DNA of 64,000 nucleotides from Methylophaga sp. (GCA_011053005.1 DRHW01000034.1:1-64000), one strand, 5' to 3'; numbered from the stretch's first letter, positions 30,632 to 40,387 are shown. Made by a program: numbers and translations. Notes: generated by a model not told the origin, from the sequence alone.

Positions 30632-31321
30632 GTGAGCGAAAATTTATATCTACGACGAGTGGGCGAAGAATATAACACCATTTATGAGCAATGCGAGCGC
30701 TTAAATATTGAGCTCCAGAAATTAGTGCCGCTGGCAAAACAAATGCATTTATTGTCATCAAATGCAGTAGCAAGTGCTGCCCGAGCCGGTAGTAAAGGCG
30801 ATGCTTTTCGCGTGCTCACGCAAGATATTCAATTACTAGGTGATGATGTTTCAGCCTCTATTCAAGCTACACCCACCGTGATGGCTGAAATAGTGATGCT
30901 GGCCGCAAATTTAGCTCAATTATTTACCCATTATCTGTTGCTCGATGACCTGCACACTCGCGCTGAAAATAATAAAAAAGTAACTTCAGATGGTTTTTTA
31001 AATCATGTTCAACAGCGAATAGTTGAAGATATTAAAGATAATAATCATGAATTAAGTCGCGGCTTAAATAGCTTAAGCAATGAATTATCACCGATTGCTA
31101 TTGTTGTTAAAAAAGGTGAATACTTATCGGTATGCTCATCCGTAGAAGCGGCGAGTGCTGGAGAACATGGTGTGAGTTTTGAAGCGGTTGCTTCAATGCT
31201 CAGAGAGCTCGTGGGGCAACTTGGCAAACAATCGGCGCGACAACGTTCGCTATTACGCGATTTATCTGAGTCGATGGAAAAACAACAACAGACTCATCAA
31301 CATTTGATTTATACACGTTGA
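30632..31321 (+). CDS. small soluble protein with an MCP-signalling-hairpin-like segment
   Basis: This 229-residue protein is mostly alpha-helical and has no membrane segment. Residues about 40-70 (HLLSSNAVASAARAGSKGDA, then FRVLTQDIQLL) resemble the conserved hairpin tip of methyl-accepting chemotaxis proteins (NLLALNAAIEAARAGExGRG, then FAVVAxEVRxL), but the central glutamate is replaced. No methylation helices, HAMP or sensor domain are seen. It could interact with CheW/CheA-like partners or be a structural relic; function unknown. GTG at 30632 is preferred because GAGG lies six bases upstream; TTG at 30626 is too close to it. Confidence 0.6.
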   Translation: MSENLYLRRVGEEYNTIYEQCERLNIELQKLVPLAKQMHLLSSNAVASAARAGSKGDAFRVLTQDIQLLGDDVSASIQATPTVMAEIVMLAANLAQLFTHYLLLDDLHTRAENNKKVTSDGFLNHVQQRIVEDIKDNNHELSRGLNSLSNELSPIAIVVKKGEYLSVCSSVEAASAGEHGVSFEAVASMLRELVGQLGKQSARQRSLLRDLSESMEKQQQTHQHLIYTR

Positions 31322-31553
31322 GCGATGTTGTAAATATAAAAGCGTCAACGCCATCTATTTATTAGTAATAGTACACAGCGTCATTTATAAAAAATATTGG
31401 GCTTAATTTATTAACATTAGCCTATTTTGCTAGTCCTTCAATTTTTGTAGTTGATAAATCCTAATTTTAAAACCTGTATTTAACGCGATTTTTATATCAG
31501 AGCAAGATGCTGATCTAATTTCACGTGCCGCTATTTTATGAGATGAGCTTTTA

Positions 31554-32381
31554 ATGAGATTAATGACACGGATTTTGTTGATAATGAGTTTGCTATTGCA
31601 GACTCATTATTCGGCGGCGGATATTTATCGCCAACAAGATAATAAAGGTCATATTACCTTCTCCGACAAAGTGTCTGCTTCGGCGACGCGTGTTCAACCA
31701 AAAGTATCAACATATCGTTATAAACATGTTGTTGCCAAGGTTTATGACGGCGATACGATAACGCTCAAAAATGGTGAGCGTGTGAGATTATTAGGCATCA
31801 ATACGCCTGAAATAGAAAGTCGTTATCGACAAGACGAAGCAGGTGGCCAAACAGCTAAAAAGTGGTTGCAAAAAAAGCTAAAATCTGGCGAAGTTTATTT
31901 AGAATTTGATAAACAACGGCATGATAAATATAAGCGACTTTTAGCCCATTTGTTTTTAGTCAATGGCGAGCATGTAAACAAAGAATTGGTTGCAGCAGGG
32001 TTAGCGACGCTGAGTATTATTCCACCGAATTTAAGTTATGCTGCTGAACTTGAAAAAGCTGAATTATCTGCACAAAAAAAGGGTTTGGGAATTTGGTCAA
32101 TGGCTGACTATAAACCGATCTCTGTTCAACATTTACCTAAAAAGATAGTGGGTTGGCAGCGATTTTTAGCGACGCCAAAAGAGATAAAACGTAGCAGAAA
32201 GTATGTGCGTTTAATTTTGACTGACAAAGTCGATGTACGAATTTTAGTAGCAAATTTAGCTTTGTTTCCTGATTTAAAACATTACTTAAATAAGCCTTTA
32301 GAAATTAGAGGCTGGGCATCAAGAAAGAAAGATCATTATTCAATATTAGTTCAGCACCCTAGTGCTATTGTAGTGCGTTAA
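31554..32381 (+). CDS. secreted DUF4124-thermonuclease (SNase-like) fusion
   Basis: The 275-residue protein has a signal peptide (hydrophobic residues about 5-22, cleavage near SAADIY). A short DUF4124 segment follows (DIYRQQDNKGHITFSDKV), then a staphylococcal-nuclease-like domain (about 58-185). The nuclease core shows VYDGDTITLKNGERVRLLGI with the metal-binding aspartates, then NTPEIE and the DKQRHDKYKRLLAHLF segment carrying the active-site arginine. A C-terminal OB-like extension of about 80 residues follows and has no clear match. It is probably an exported or envelope nuclease. Confidence 0.85.
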   Translation: MRLMTRILLIMSLLLQTHYSAADIYRQQDNKGHITFSDKVSASATRVQPKVSTYRYKHVVAKVYDGDTITLKNGERVRLLGINTPEIESRYRQDEAGGQTAKKWLQKKLKSGEVYLEFDKQRHDKYKRLLAHLFLVNGEHVNKELVAAGLATLSIIPPNLSYAAELEKAELSAQKKGLGIWSMADYKPISVQHLPKKIVGWQRFLATPKEIKRSRKYVRLILTDKVDVRILVANLALFPDLKHYLNKPLEIRGWASRKKDHYSILVQHPSAIVVR

Positions 32382-32401
32382 TGTCTATTTTAAACGTCAA
32401 A

Positions 32402-33469
32402 CTAAATAGCATGATGGACGCGGTTTCGCCCATTTAGTTTGGCATCATATACCGCTTCATCAGCCGCTTTAATCAGTTGTTGGCTCGTGTTAATCCGTTT
32501 GCTTTCATCTAAGACGGCAATGCCTATGGATAAGGTGATACTTAAGGATTGTGACGATGATATTTTGAAATCATGAGCAGCAATGATTTTACGAATGCGT
32601 TCTGCAATATCATAAGCCGTTTGGAGCGGGGTATTCGTCAGTAAAATAACAAATTCTTCACCACCATACCTAGCCAAAATATCACTTGTACGCATGATGT
32701 CAGTAAAGATTTTTGCCGCTTGTTTTAATACATTGTCACCCGCTTGATGGCCGTATTGATCATTGATTGATTTGAAATGGTCGAGATCGATAAACAAGCA
32801 TGATAAGGGCGTGTTATTGCGTTGTGCTAACGAGGTTTCTTCGATAACACGTTGATCAAAAAAACGACGGTTATTGATCGCGGTTAAGGGATCAAGTAGA
32901 CCGAGCTGTTTAATACTTTCTTGTAAGCGGGCATTTTCTAGGCACGCCGAAATAACAGCGGTTAGATGTTGCAAAAATTGGGTACCGATTCCGGACTGAA
33001 ATCTATCAACTTGGCGGCTACCTAAGTTTAAACTGCCAATTATTTTATGTTGACGAATCAGCGGCAAAATAGCGACGGAGCGAAGCGTATTATTATTGGA
33101 AAATAAGGCTTGATGTTGCTGTGGAATATATTCAGATAATCGAGGGCGATAAGGTATTTTGTAGTCTTGATGTAAGGCTTGTTCGCTGTCGGCAAATAAC
33201 AAGCGGTTTTGCCATGCATTAGGGATCTCATATGAATCTAATAATCGCTGAAATTCGTATTCAGGATCCAGTAATACCAGGGCGACTTCTGTAAGTTGAA
33301 ACTGGACTTGATGGCTTTCTAACAAAATAGAAAGTAGCTCGAATAATCCCGAACTATTTAATAAACTCAATTCATATTCTTGAAAATGTGTTTGTTTTTG
33401 CTCGTTATGATTTGCAATAGTGAGTAATGCATCTAATTTATTTTGTAAAAATTCAGCTCTTGATGACAT
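32402..33469 (-). CDS. diguanylate cyclase with N-terminal DUF484/GAF-like sensor
   Basis: The 355-residue protein has an N-terminal helical/DUF484-like stretch (FLQNKLDALLTIANHNEQKQ). A GAF-like sensor domain follows (about 60-190, with SVAILPLIRQHKIIGSLNLG). The C-terminal GGDEF domain has the active-site motif GGEEF at about residue 275 and the Mg-binding DLDHFKSIND. The signature is intact, so it should make cyclic di-GMP. No clear RxxD inhibitory motif is obvious. The start at 33469 follows AAGG at about eight bases; a longer frame to 33544 overlaps comF and is not needed for either domain. Confidence 0.9.
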   Translation of the reverse strand: MSSRAEFLQNKLDALLTIANHNEQKQTHFQEYELSLLNSSGLFELLSILLESHQVQFQLTEVALVLLDPEYEFQRLLDSYEIPNAWQNRLLFADSEQALHQDYKIPYRPRLSEYIPQQHQALFSNNNTLRSVAILPLIRQHKIIGSLNLGSRQVDRFQSGIGTQFLQHLTAVISACLENARLQESIKQLGLLDPLTAINNRRFFDQRVIEETSLAQRNNTPLSCLFIDLDHFKSINDQYGHQAGDNVLKQAAKIFTDIMRTSDILARYGGEEFVILLTNTPLQTAYDIAERIRKIIAAHDFKISSSQSLSITLSIGIAVLDESKRINTSQQLIKAADEAVYDAKLNGRNRVHHAI

Positions 33470-33476
33470 GAAAATG

Positions 33477-33488
33477 CCTTGCGCAAGG
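33477..33488. promoter_or_regulatory. 12-bp perfect palindrome over the diguanylate cyclase ribosome-binding site
   Basis: CCTTGCGCAAGG is a perfect palindrome whose minus-strand AAGG is the presumed ribosome-binding site of the GGDEF gene. Folding CCTT against AAGG would hide it, or a dimeric protein could bind it. It could be chance. Confidence 0.35.
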
Positions 33489-33510
33489 TGTGGTATGTCG
33501 AGAAGGTTGC

Positions 33511-34227
33511 TTAATAATGTCTTATTGCACGCGCTATTGTCCATATTTCTATTGTGGTTGCACCTATTTTGCGTAATTGTTTAGCCGCGGCATTCGCGGT
33601 ATGGCCTGTGGTAAGTACATCATCAATAATCGCGATGTGAGCTGGGACTTGATTTTGAATACACTTGAAGGCGTGTTGAATATTTTTTTTGCGGGCTTTA
33701 AAGGGAATGGCTGCCTGCGATTGAGTGTCGATAATTCTAATTAAATAATCATTACTGCTTGGAATGCCTAAACGTGTCGACAAGGCTTTAGCTAATTCGA
33801 AAGATTGATTATAACCGCGTTGCCGTATCCGATTAGGGTGTAAGGGAATAGGAATGAGCAGAGAAGGGAGTGGCCGGTGTTTTAGTTTTTCCACCATTAA
33901 ATCTGCAAAAAATGCACTGAGGAAAATTTTGTCATAATATTTTAAATCGGCAATTAAGCATTTAATAGGATCGAGATAAGGCAATAAACTAAAACTTAAA
34001 TCTTGTTCGGGTGGCAGAGTAAGGCAGTGACCACATAAATGAGCACCCGTTACAGGCGAGGCACAACGCGGACAAACATCGCCTAATGAAGGAAAATTAT
34101 CAAGACAAGCCTGACAGATTGCTTGCTTTTGAGTCATCGCGCCACAAAGCCTGCACGGTATTGGCATCAGTTTGCTGTATAATTGCCAAAATCGATGTGG
34201 CAATAGCGATAAAATTTCCTTTGTCAT
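33511..34227 (-). CDS. comF: ComF family phosphoribosyltransferase-like protein
   Basis: The 238-residue protein has two N-terminal CxxC knuckles (CRLCGAM then CQAC; CPRC then CGHC). A type I phosphoribosyltransferase domain follows with the PRPP-binding loop IIDDVLTTGHTANAA (about 196-210). ComF proteins assist DNA uptake in competent bacteria, possibly with DprA and PriA. In many gammaproteobacteria the gene lies next to bioB or bioH, as here. It is divergent from bioB over only 37 bases. Confidence 0.9.
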   Translation of the reverse strand: MTKEILSLLPHRFWQLYSKLMPIPCRLCGAMTQKQAICQACLDNFPSLGDVCPRCASPVTGAHLCGHCLTLPPEQDLSFSLLPYLDPIKCLIADLKYYDKIFLSAFFADLMVEKLKHRPLPSLLIPIPLHPNRIRQRGYNQSFELAKALSTRLGIPSSNDYLIRIIDTQSQAAIPFKARKKNIQHAFKCIQNQVPAHIAIIDDVLTTGHTANAAAKQLRKIGATTIEIWTIARAIRHY

Positions 34228-34264
34228 CCAGACCTAATCCCTTTAAATCTAATGAAATAATATT

Positions 34265-35275
34265 ATGCCTGAAAATAGCTTAAATACTGATCAATCATTA
34301 CGCCATGACTGGCAAGCCGAAGAAGTCGAAGCACTGTATGACTTACCTTTTTCTGATCTTATGTATCAGGCTCAAACGCTTCACCGTGAACATTTTGATC
34401 CTAACTCGGTGCAAGTCAGCACTTTGTTAAGTATTAAAACAGGTGGTTGTGCTGAAGATTGTGGTTATTGTCCACAAAGTGCGCATCATGAATCAGCCGT
34501 AAAAGCTGAACCATTAATGCCGCTTGATAAAGTATTAGAAAATGCAGCAGCAGCCAAAGCAACCGGCGCAAGTCGTTTTTGTATGGGCGCTGCATGGCGT
34601 AATTTGAAAGACCGCGATCTTGAACGTGTGGCTGATATGGTCAGTGGCGTTAAAGATTTAGGTTTGGAAACGTGCGTAACCTTAGGCATGTTAGAAGAGC
34701 ATCAAGCGGTGCGTTTAAAAGAAGCGGGTTTAGATTATTACAATCATAATCTTGATACATCACCTGAATTCTATGGCGACATTATCAGTACCCGTACTTA
34801 TCAAGATCGTTTAGATACGTTGAATTATGTGCGTAATGCCGATATTCACGTATGCAGTGGTGGTATTGTTGGTCTAGGCGAAAGCCGCCGTGATCGCGCT
34901 GGTTTATTACTGAGTTTGGCTAATTTGCCAAGCCATCCTGAAAGTGTCCCTATCAATTTATTGGTTAAAGTTGAAGGTACGCCTTTAGCGAATCATGATG
35001 ATATCGACCAATTAGAATTTGTACGTACGATAGCGGTTGCACGTTTAATGATGCCTAAATCTTATGTACGTTTATCAGCTGGACGTGAAAGCATGAGTGA
35101 CGAGTTGCAAGCTATGTGTTTCCTTGCTGGCGCGAACTCAATTTTCTATGGTGATAAATTATTGACGACAGATAATCCAAATACTGTTCATGATCAGCAA
35201 TTGTTCAATCGTTTAGGCATTACCACGTTGGCAGGTCAACATAGCGCACCTGCTCAGGATGCCTGCAGTCACTAA
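34265..35275 (+). CDS. bioB: biotin synthase BioB
   Basis: BioB inserts sulfur into dethiobiotin, the last step of biotin synthesis, using radical SAM chemistry. The 336-residue protein has the radical-SAM motif [12 protein letters not shown] (Cys62, Cys66, Cys69). It also has the cysteine and arginine ligands expected for the auxiliary [2Fe-2S] cluster ([19 protein letters not shown], and [12 protein letters not shown]). It begins the operon bioB-bioF-bioH-bioC-bioD. The 37-base gap to comF contains no palindrome of BirA-operator type. Confidence 0.97.
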   Translation: MPENSLNTDQSLRHDWQAEEVEALYDLPFSDLMYQAQTLHREHFDPNSVQVSTLLSIKTGGCAEDCGYCPQSAHHESAVKAEPLMPLDKVLENAAAAKATGASRFCMGAAWRNLKDRDLERVADMVSGVKDLGLETCVTLGMLEEHQAVRLKEAGLDYYNHNLDTSPEFYGDIISTRTYQDRLDTLNYVRNADIHVCSGGIVGLGESRRDRAGLLLSLANLPSHPESVPINLLVKVEGTPLANHDDIDQLEFVRTIAVARLMMPKSYVRLSAGRESMSDELQAMCFLAGANSIFYGDKLLTTDNPNTVHDQQLFNRLGITTLAGQHSAPAQDACSH

Positions 35276-36451
35276 ATGGCAAGTGTGCCTTGGTCAACAC
35301 AGCTAGCGAATAATTTAGCTGAACGCAAAGCAGCGGGAAGATATCGAAAACCACGGATTCGCCTTGGCGAACAAGGCGTTGATGTGGTGGTTGATGGTAA
35401 AAAATACCTCTCATTTTGCAGTAATGATTACCTCGGTTTAGCCGAGCATCCTGCCTTAAAAAAAGCCTTTATTGATGGTGTAGAACAAGAAGGTGTCGGT
35501 TCTGGTGCAGCTCATTTACTGACCGGACATAGTCGCTATCATCAACAATTAGAAGAAGCATTAGCTGATTTTACTGGTCAGCAACGCGTGTTACTTTTTT
35601 CATCAGGTTATCAAGCCAATATGGGCATTATTGATGGTTTGATGGCGCGTGGCGACCTGATCATTCAAGATAAACTCAATCACGCTTCATTATTAGATGG
35701 TGGACGATTATCTGCGGCGAATCAGTTGCGCTATCGACATGCTGATATAACAGCTTTGGCAATGCGATTACAGCAATCTGAACAAGCTAATAATCGTCTT
35801 GTTGTCAGTGATGGCGTGTTTAGCATGGATGGTGATTTAGCGCCTTTGCCTGAGATTATGTCGTTAGCAAAAACATATAATACGGCGGTATTGATTGATG
35901 ATGCGCATGGATTTGGCGTATTAGGTGTAAAGGGCCGAGGTAGTGCTGAACATTTCCAGATTAAACAAACAAATTTACCCATAGAGATGGGTACATTTGG
36001 CAAGGCTTTTGGTACGGCAGGCGCCTTTGTGGCTGCCGATGAAGTTGTCATCGAAACCTTGATTCAACAAGCTCGAACTTATGTTTATACAACCGCACAA
36101 CCACCTGCGATTGCTGCTGCCACGTTAGCGAGTTTGAAATTAGTGCAAGATGAAAACTGGCGACGTGAAAAATTAACGGCGTTAATTCAGCAATTTAGAA
36201 CGGGCGCTAAGGATTTAGGTTTAGCCCTAATGCCTTCAATGACGGCGATTCAGCCAATAGTCATTGGTGATGAAAAGCAGGCGATTAAAATCGGACAGGC
36301 TTTAGAAGATAAAGGATTGTTAGTGGGCGTTATTAGACCGCCAACAGTGCCTGAAGGCTCCGCTCGACTACGCATTACTTTATCTGCCAATCATAATGAG
36401 CAACAAGTGACGCAGCTATTAAATGCTTTGGCAGTCGTTTGTGTCGCTTGA
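35276..36451 (+). CDS. bioF: 8-amino-7-oxononanoate synthase BioF
   Basis: BioF condenses pimeloyl-ACP with L-alanine with loss of CO2. The 391-residue fold type I PLP enzyme has FCSNDYLGLA near the N terminus, HASLLDGGRLS, DDAHGFGVLG and the Schiff-base lysine in GTFGKAFGTAGA (Lys243). The ATG follows the bioB stop with no gap, so coupling is tight. Length and sequence are typical. Confidence 0.97.
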   Translation: MASVPWSTQLANNLAERKAAGRYRKPRIRLGEQGVDVVVDGKKYLSFCSNDYLGLAEHPALKKAFIDGVEQEGVGSGAAHLLTGHSRYHQQLEEALADFTGQQRVLLFSSGYQANMGIIDGLMARGDLIIQDKLNHASLLDGGRLSAANQLRYRHADITALAMRLQQSEQANNRLVVSDGVFSMDGDLAPLPEIMSLAKTYNTAVLIDDAHGFGVLGVKGRGSAEHFQIKQTNLPIEMGTFGKAFGTAGAFVAADEVVIETLIQQARTYVYTTAQPPAIAAATLASLKLVQDENWRREKLTALIQQFRTGAKDLGLALMPSMTAIQPIVIGDEKQAIKIGQALEDKGLLVGVIRPPTVPEGSARLRITLSANHNEQQVTQLLNALAVVCVA

Positions 36452-36504
36452 TAAACTGATTTTTTCAACTGTTATGCAAAATCTATTGAGCCAATTGAGT
36501 AACT

Positions 36505-37266
36505 ATGCACATTAAAAAAATGGGAAACGGTCCTGACTTAGTAATGTTGCATGGTTGGAGTATGCACAGCGCCGTGTGGCATGATCTAGCTGAATTACTG
36601 GCTAAAAATTTCACCTTACATTTAGTTGATTTGCCTGGACATGGTCAAAGTGAATGGCATGAACATGCCTTAGATCATGATGTATTACTGGCCGATCTTG
36701 CTAGCGAATTACCTCAATCAGCGCATTGGTTAGGCTGGTCATTAGGCGGACTTATCAGCATTGCTTTTGCTAAGCTGTTTCCAGAACGCGTCAACAAATT
36801 AGTCTTATTCGCGACCACGCCCTGTTTTGTAAAACAAGCAGATTGGCCTTGTGCGATGGAGCCTGAGGTATTTCAAACCTTTGCTGATAATTTAAAGACT
36901 AATCAAGCCGAGACTTTGCAGCGTTTTTTATTGCTACAAGCCCGCGGTTCTAATTATAGTCGAGATACGGTACGTCAATTAACGACACAGTTGGCGATTG
37001 AAAATCCACCGGTAAAAGAAGCATTGGAAGCTGGCCTTGATTTGCTGATCGGAATGGATGTTCGCTCTCAATTAGCGATGCTGACATGTCCAATACTAAT
37101 GATATTAGGTGACCGCGATACCTTAATTCCCAGCGAGATGTTAGAGGTCGTGGAACAAATGACCTGCAATGTAGAAGCTATCTTATTAAAAGGCGCGGGC
37201 CACGCACCTTTTATTTCACAAACAACAGAATGCTTGCAAGCGATAGAACTTTTTCTTGATGAATAA
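36505..37266 (+). CDS. bioH: pimeloyl-ACP methyl ester carboxylesterase BioH
   Basis: BioH removes the methyl group from pimeloyl-ACP methyl ester, closing the BioC-BioH pathway to pimeloyl-ACP. The 253-residue alpha/beta hydrolase has oxyanion segment MLHGWSMHS, nucleophile elbow GWSLGG (Ser79), the acid in LGDRDTLIP (about Asp203), and the base in GAGHAPF (about His232). It sits 53 bases after bioF, and its end overlaps bioC, which supplies the methyl ester it cleaves. Confidence 0.94.
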   Translation: MHIKKMGNGPDLVMLHGWSMHSAVWHDLAELLAKNFTLHLVDLPGHGQSEWHEHALDHDVLLADLASELPQSAHWLGWSLGGLISIAFAKLFPERVNKLVLFATTPCFVKQADWPCAMEPEVFQTFADNLKTNQAETLQRFLLLQARGSNYSRDTVRQLTTQLAIENPPVKEALEAGLDLLIGMDVRSQLAMLTCPILMILGDRDTLIPSEMLEVVEQMTCNVEAILLKGAGHAPFISQTTECLQAIELFLDE

Positions 37267-38155
37267 TGAACTTCCTAATAAACATCTCGTTGCACGTTCA
37301 TTTGGCAACGCAGCGGCACAATATGACGATGTCGCCGTATTACAGCGTCAAACGGGTGATGAGTTATTAGAGCGTTTGTCTTTAGTTACCCTAAAACCCA
37401 AACGAGTCTTAGATTTGGGCGTAGGAACGGGTAGAAATTTAAGTTTATTGGCTAAACATTATCCCGAAGCACAATTATTAGCGCTGGATATTGCACCTGC
37501 GATGCTTAAACAAGCACGGCAAAGTTATCAGAAATCATCAGGTCTTAAACGTTGGTTACCTTATGCTAAAACACCTCATTATTTAGCTGGTGATGCAGAG
37601 CATTTGCCCTTAGCTGATAATAGCGTCGACTTAGTATTTGCTAACTTGTCGTTGCAATGGTGTGATCCTAGAACCAGCTTTGCTGAAATTCAACGAGTAT
37701 TGCGACCAGACGGTTTATTAATGTTTACCTCGTTGGGGCCTGATACGTTGCGTGAGTTGCGCCAAGCTTGGGCGGAGGTCGATGACTATCCACACGTAAA
37801 TATGTTTTATGATATGCACGATGTCGGTGAGGCGATGATGGCGGCTGGGCTCGCTGAACCCGTGTTAGATACCGATCGCTACACCTTAACTTATGATTCT
37901 GCGATGGCATTGATGAAAGATTTAAAAATTCTCGGTGCGCGTAATTTGAATGCTGGTCGACGTAAAGGTTTAACCGGTAAAAATACGATTAAACAGGTTG
38001 GTGATGCTTATGAGCAATTTCGACGTGATGATTTATTGCCAGCAACCTATGAAGTTGTCTACGGTCATGCGTGGGGCGGTCAACTTAAGCAACAAAAAGT
38101 GGATGGCGAAGTACGAATTCCTCTGAATCAATTACAAGGCAGGAAGGCAGTATGA
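37259..38155 (+). CDS. bioC: malonyl-ACP O-methyltransferase BioC
   Basis: BioC methylates malonyl-ACP so that fatty acid synthase can build the pimeloyl chain. The 298-residue class I methyltransferase has motif I LDLGVGTGRNL (about residues 57-67), the acidic end of strand 2 in ALDIAPAML, and the motif VFANLSLQWC. The family-typical YEVVYGHAWGG is at the C terminus. The ATG at 37259 overlaps the last codons of bioH; a TTG directly before it is less likely. It also overlaps bioD (ATGA). Confidence 0.95.
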   Translation: MNNELPNKHLVARSFGNAAAQYDDVAVLQRQTGDELLERLSLVTLKPKRVLDLGVGTGRNLSLLAKHYPEAQLLALDIAPAMLKQARQSYQKSSGLKRWLPYAKTPHYLAGDAEHLPLADNSVDLVFANLSLQWCDPRTSFAEIQRVLRPDGLLMFTSLGPDTLRELRQAWAEVDDYPHVNMFYDMHDVGEAMMAAGLAEPVLDTDRYTLTYDSAMALMKDLKILGARNLNAGRRKGLTGKNTIKQVGDAYEQFRRDDLLPATYEVVYGHAWGGQLKQQKVDGEVRIPLNQLQGRKAV

Positions 38156-38808
38156 ACAGTGTTTTTGTAACGGGTACTGATACCGATGTTGGCAAAACAC
38201 GGATCAGTGTGGCGCTAATTGAATTGTTACAACGACAACATCAACGTGTTGCAGCGATGAAGCCCATTGCCAGTGGCTGTGAGATGACGAATGTCGGTTT
38301 ACGAAATGATGATGCGCTGAAACTGGCCGAGCAAGCGAATGTTGATTTAGCTTATGACGTAATCAATCCTTATGCTTTTGCACCTGCTATTGCGCCGCAT
38401 ATTGCGGCTGACCAAGTTGATGTTGCAGTTGAATTGACTGTTATAAAACAGCGTTTTGATGTTATCCAGCAACAGGCTGATGTCGTAGTTGTTGAAGGTG
38501 CTGGCGGTTGGTTGGTACCGATTAATTCAACTGAAACGATAGAAAGTTTAGCGGTAGCGTTAAATTTGCCAGTGATTTTAGTAGTAGATATACGTTTAGG
38601 CTGTATTAATCATGCTTTGTTGACGGTTAAAGCCATAGAGTCGACTGGGTTAAAGTTGCAAGGCTGGGTGGCTAATAACTTTGGACGCAACGCTGAATCA
38701 ATCGAAATTGCCGAAACGTTAACGCAGCGTATTTGGGCACCGTGTTTAGGTTATGTGCCAATACTTGAAGCAAATGAGTCGGCGGCAGATTATTTAGTTT
38801 TAAAGTAA
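38152..38808 (+). CDS. bioD: dethiobiotin synthetase BioD
   Basis: BioD closes the ureido ring of 7,8-diaminononanoate with CO2 and ATP. The 218-residue P-loop protein has GTDTDVGKTRISVAL (residues 7-21), the KPIASGCE segment, and VEGAGGWLVPI. BioA, the aminotransferase acting just before it, is not in the window and must be encoded elsewhere. It ends the bio operon, which is closed by a strong terminator about 60 bases on. Confidence 0.95.
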   Translation: MNSVFVTGTDTDVGKTRISVALIELLQRQHQRVAAMKPIASGCEMTNVGLRNDDALKLAEQANVDLAYDVINPYAFAPAIAPHIAADQVDVAVELTVIKQRFDVIQQQADVVVVEGAGGWLVPINSTETIESLAVALNLPVILVVDIRLGCINHALLTVKAIESTGLKLQGWVANNFGRNAESIEIAETLTQRIWAPCLGYVPILEANESAADYLVLK

Positions 38809-38865
38809 CCGTTTGATAATTTGGGTTTATTCGACAAAAATAGTTATTTTATAAATGCCAGACGT

Positions 38866-38896
38866 AAAAAAGCCGGAATATTATTCCGGCTTTTTT
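38866..38896. terminator. bidirectional intrinsic terminator (bioD / zwf)
   Basis: GCCGGAA and TTCCGGC form the stem around a TATTA loop, flanked by an A-tract and a T-tract. The symmetric A/T runs let it stop bioD on the plus strand and zwf on the minus strand. Confidence 0.93.
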
Positions 38897-38917
38897 GTGA
38901 TCAATTATGAAGTTGGT

Positions 38918-40387
38918 TTAAACGTTATTGCGCCATTGATGGCATGAGTCATCGAAGATTTTGCTTACTTCTTCTGGTCCCCAAGTGCCTGCTTCATATT
39001 GATGAACAAAATCTTTTTGTTTAGCCCATTTTTCAATGATGGGATCAACCGCTTTCCATGCTAAATTAACTTCATCAGAACGTAAGAATAATGACCGTTC
39101 GCCCAACACCGCATTGAGAAGCATTGCTTCATAAGCATCTAGTTTATGTTTATCGTCTTCAATTTCAACGGTTTCTAAACCAACAGTATGTGCAGCGATT
39201 TCTAGGCCAGGTTGTTTAGCTTGCAACTCAATACGTAAGGTATTATCAGGCTGCAAACCCATCGTGATCCAATTGGCGTGGCTATTACCAATCTCAGTAT
39301 CTTTAAATAATTCTAGTGGTGGTTTTTTGAATCGAATCGCAATCATTGCTTTGGATTCAGGCATACATTTACCTGTGCGAAGGTAAAATGGCACATCGCG
39401 CCAGCGCCAGTTATCAATGTACAGCTTCATGGCGGCATAGGTTTCTGTCACGCTATTATCAGGTGCATCTTCTTCTTCAAGGTAGCCTTTAATTTTCTCG
39501 CCATTTACGATACCTGCAGAGTATTGACCGCGGCAAGCATGACTATCAACCATATCTTCTGTAATAGGACGAAGCGCTTTTAATACTTTAACTTTTTCAT
39601 CGCGTAATGATTCATCATTCATATCCGCTGGTGGTTCCATTGCGATCAATGTCATTACTTGTAATAAATGACTTTGAATCATGTCACGCATAGCGCCTGA
39701 ACCGTCATAATAACCGGCACGACCGCCAACACCTTGTTCTTCGGCATGGGTTATTTGCACGTGATCTATGTAGTTACGGTTCCATAACGGTTCTAATAAT
39801 AAGTTCGCGAAACGGAATACAAAGATATTTTGAACGGTGCTTTTACCAAGGTAATGATCAATACGATAAGTTTGTTGTTCAGAGAAATTTTTACGCAAGA
39901 TAGTTTCAAGTTCAGCCGCACTTTTTTGGTCATAACCAAACGGTTTTTCAACGACCAGATGACGCCAACCTTTATCTTCTTTATTTAAACCTACTTTAGC
40001 AAGTTGATCGCCTACTACGCCAAATAATGATGGGCTGATAGATAAGTAAAAGACGATATTTGGAGAAAAGTTCCCAGCAGGGTTATCTAATATTTTTTGT
40101 AAGTCTTGGTAAGAGGCTGCATCATTAATATCATTTTGGAAGTAGCTGATTCTAGAAAGGAAACTCTCTAAAGCATCTGCTTTAACACCGCCACGTGCTT
40201 TTGCAGAAACATATTCGCTAACCAGCGTTTTCCACTCATCTTGAGCCATTTCTTGGCGGCCCATGCAGATGATTTTAGTGTCAGCGGTTAAGCGATTTTC
40301 AAGATTTAAATGGTATAAAGCTGGTAATAGTTTCTTTTTAGATAAATCGCCAGTGGCGCCAAAAATGATGATTGTACAAGGTTTCAT
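38918..40387 (-). CDS. zwf: glucose-6-phosphate 1-dehydrogenase Zwf
   Basis: Zwf oxidises glucose 6-phosphate to 6-phosphogluconolactone with NADP. The 489-residue protein has the dinucleotide motif [16 protein letters not shown] at residues 8-23, the substrate motif RIDHYLGKS (catalytic His in this stretch, about 178-186) and the downstream [19 protein letters not shown]. The start at 40387 follows GGGAG at six bases; an in-frame upstream extension to 40501 overlaps glgA and lacks support. The gene is divergent from glgA across 78 bases. Its relatives in methylotrophs feed a ribulose-monophosphate cycle, but that is not shown here. Confidence 0.96.
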   Translation of the reverse strand: MKPCTIIIFGATGDLSKKKLLPALYHLNLENRLTADTKIICMGRQEMAQDEWKTLVSEYVSAKARGGVKADALESFLSRISYFQNDINDAASYQDLQKILDNPAGNFSPNIVFYLSISPSLFGVVGDQLAKVGLNKEDKGWRHLVVEKPFGYDQKSAAELETILRKNFSEQQTYRIDHYLGKSTVQNIFVFRFANLLLEPLWNRNYIDHVQITHAEEQGVGGRAGYYDGSGAMRDMIQSHLLQVMTLIAMEPPADMNDESLRDEKVKVLKALRPITEDMVDSHACRGQYSAGIVNGEKIKGYLEEEDAPDNSVTETYAAMKLYIDNWRWRDVPFYLRTGKCMPESKAMIAIRFKKPPLELFKDTEIGNSHANWITMGLQPDNTLRIELQAKQPGLEIAAHTVGLETVEIEDDKHKLDAYEAMLLNAVLGERSLFLRSDEVNLAWKAVDPIIEKWAKQKDFVHQYEAGTWGPEEVSKIFDDSCHQWRNNV

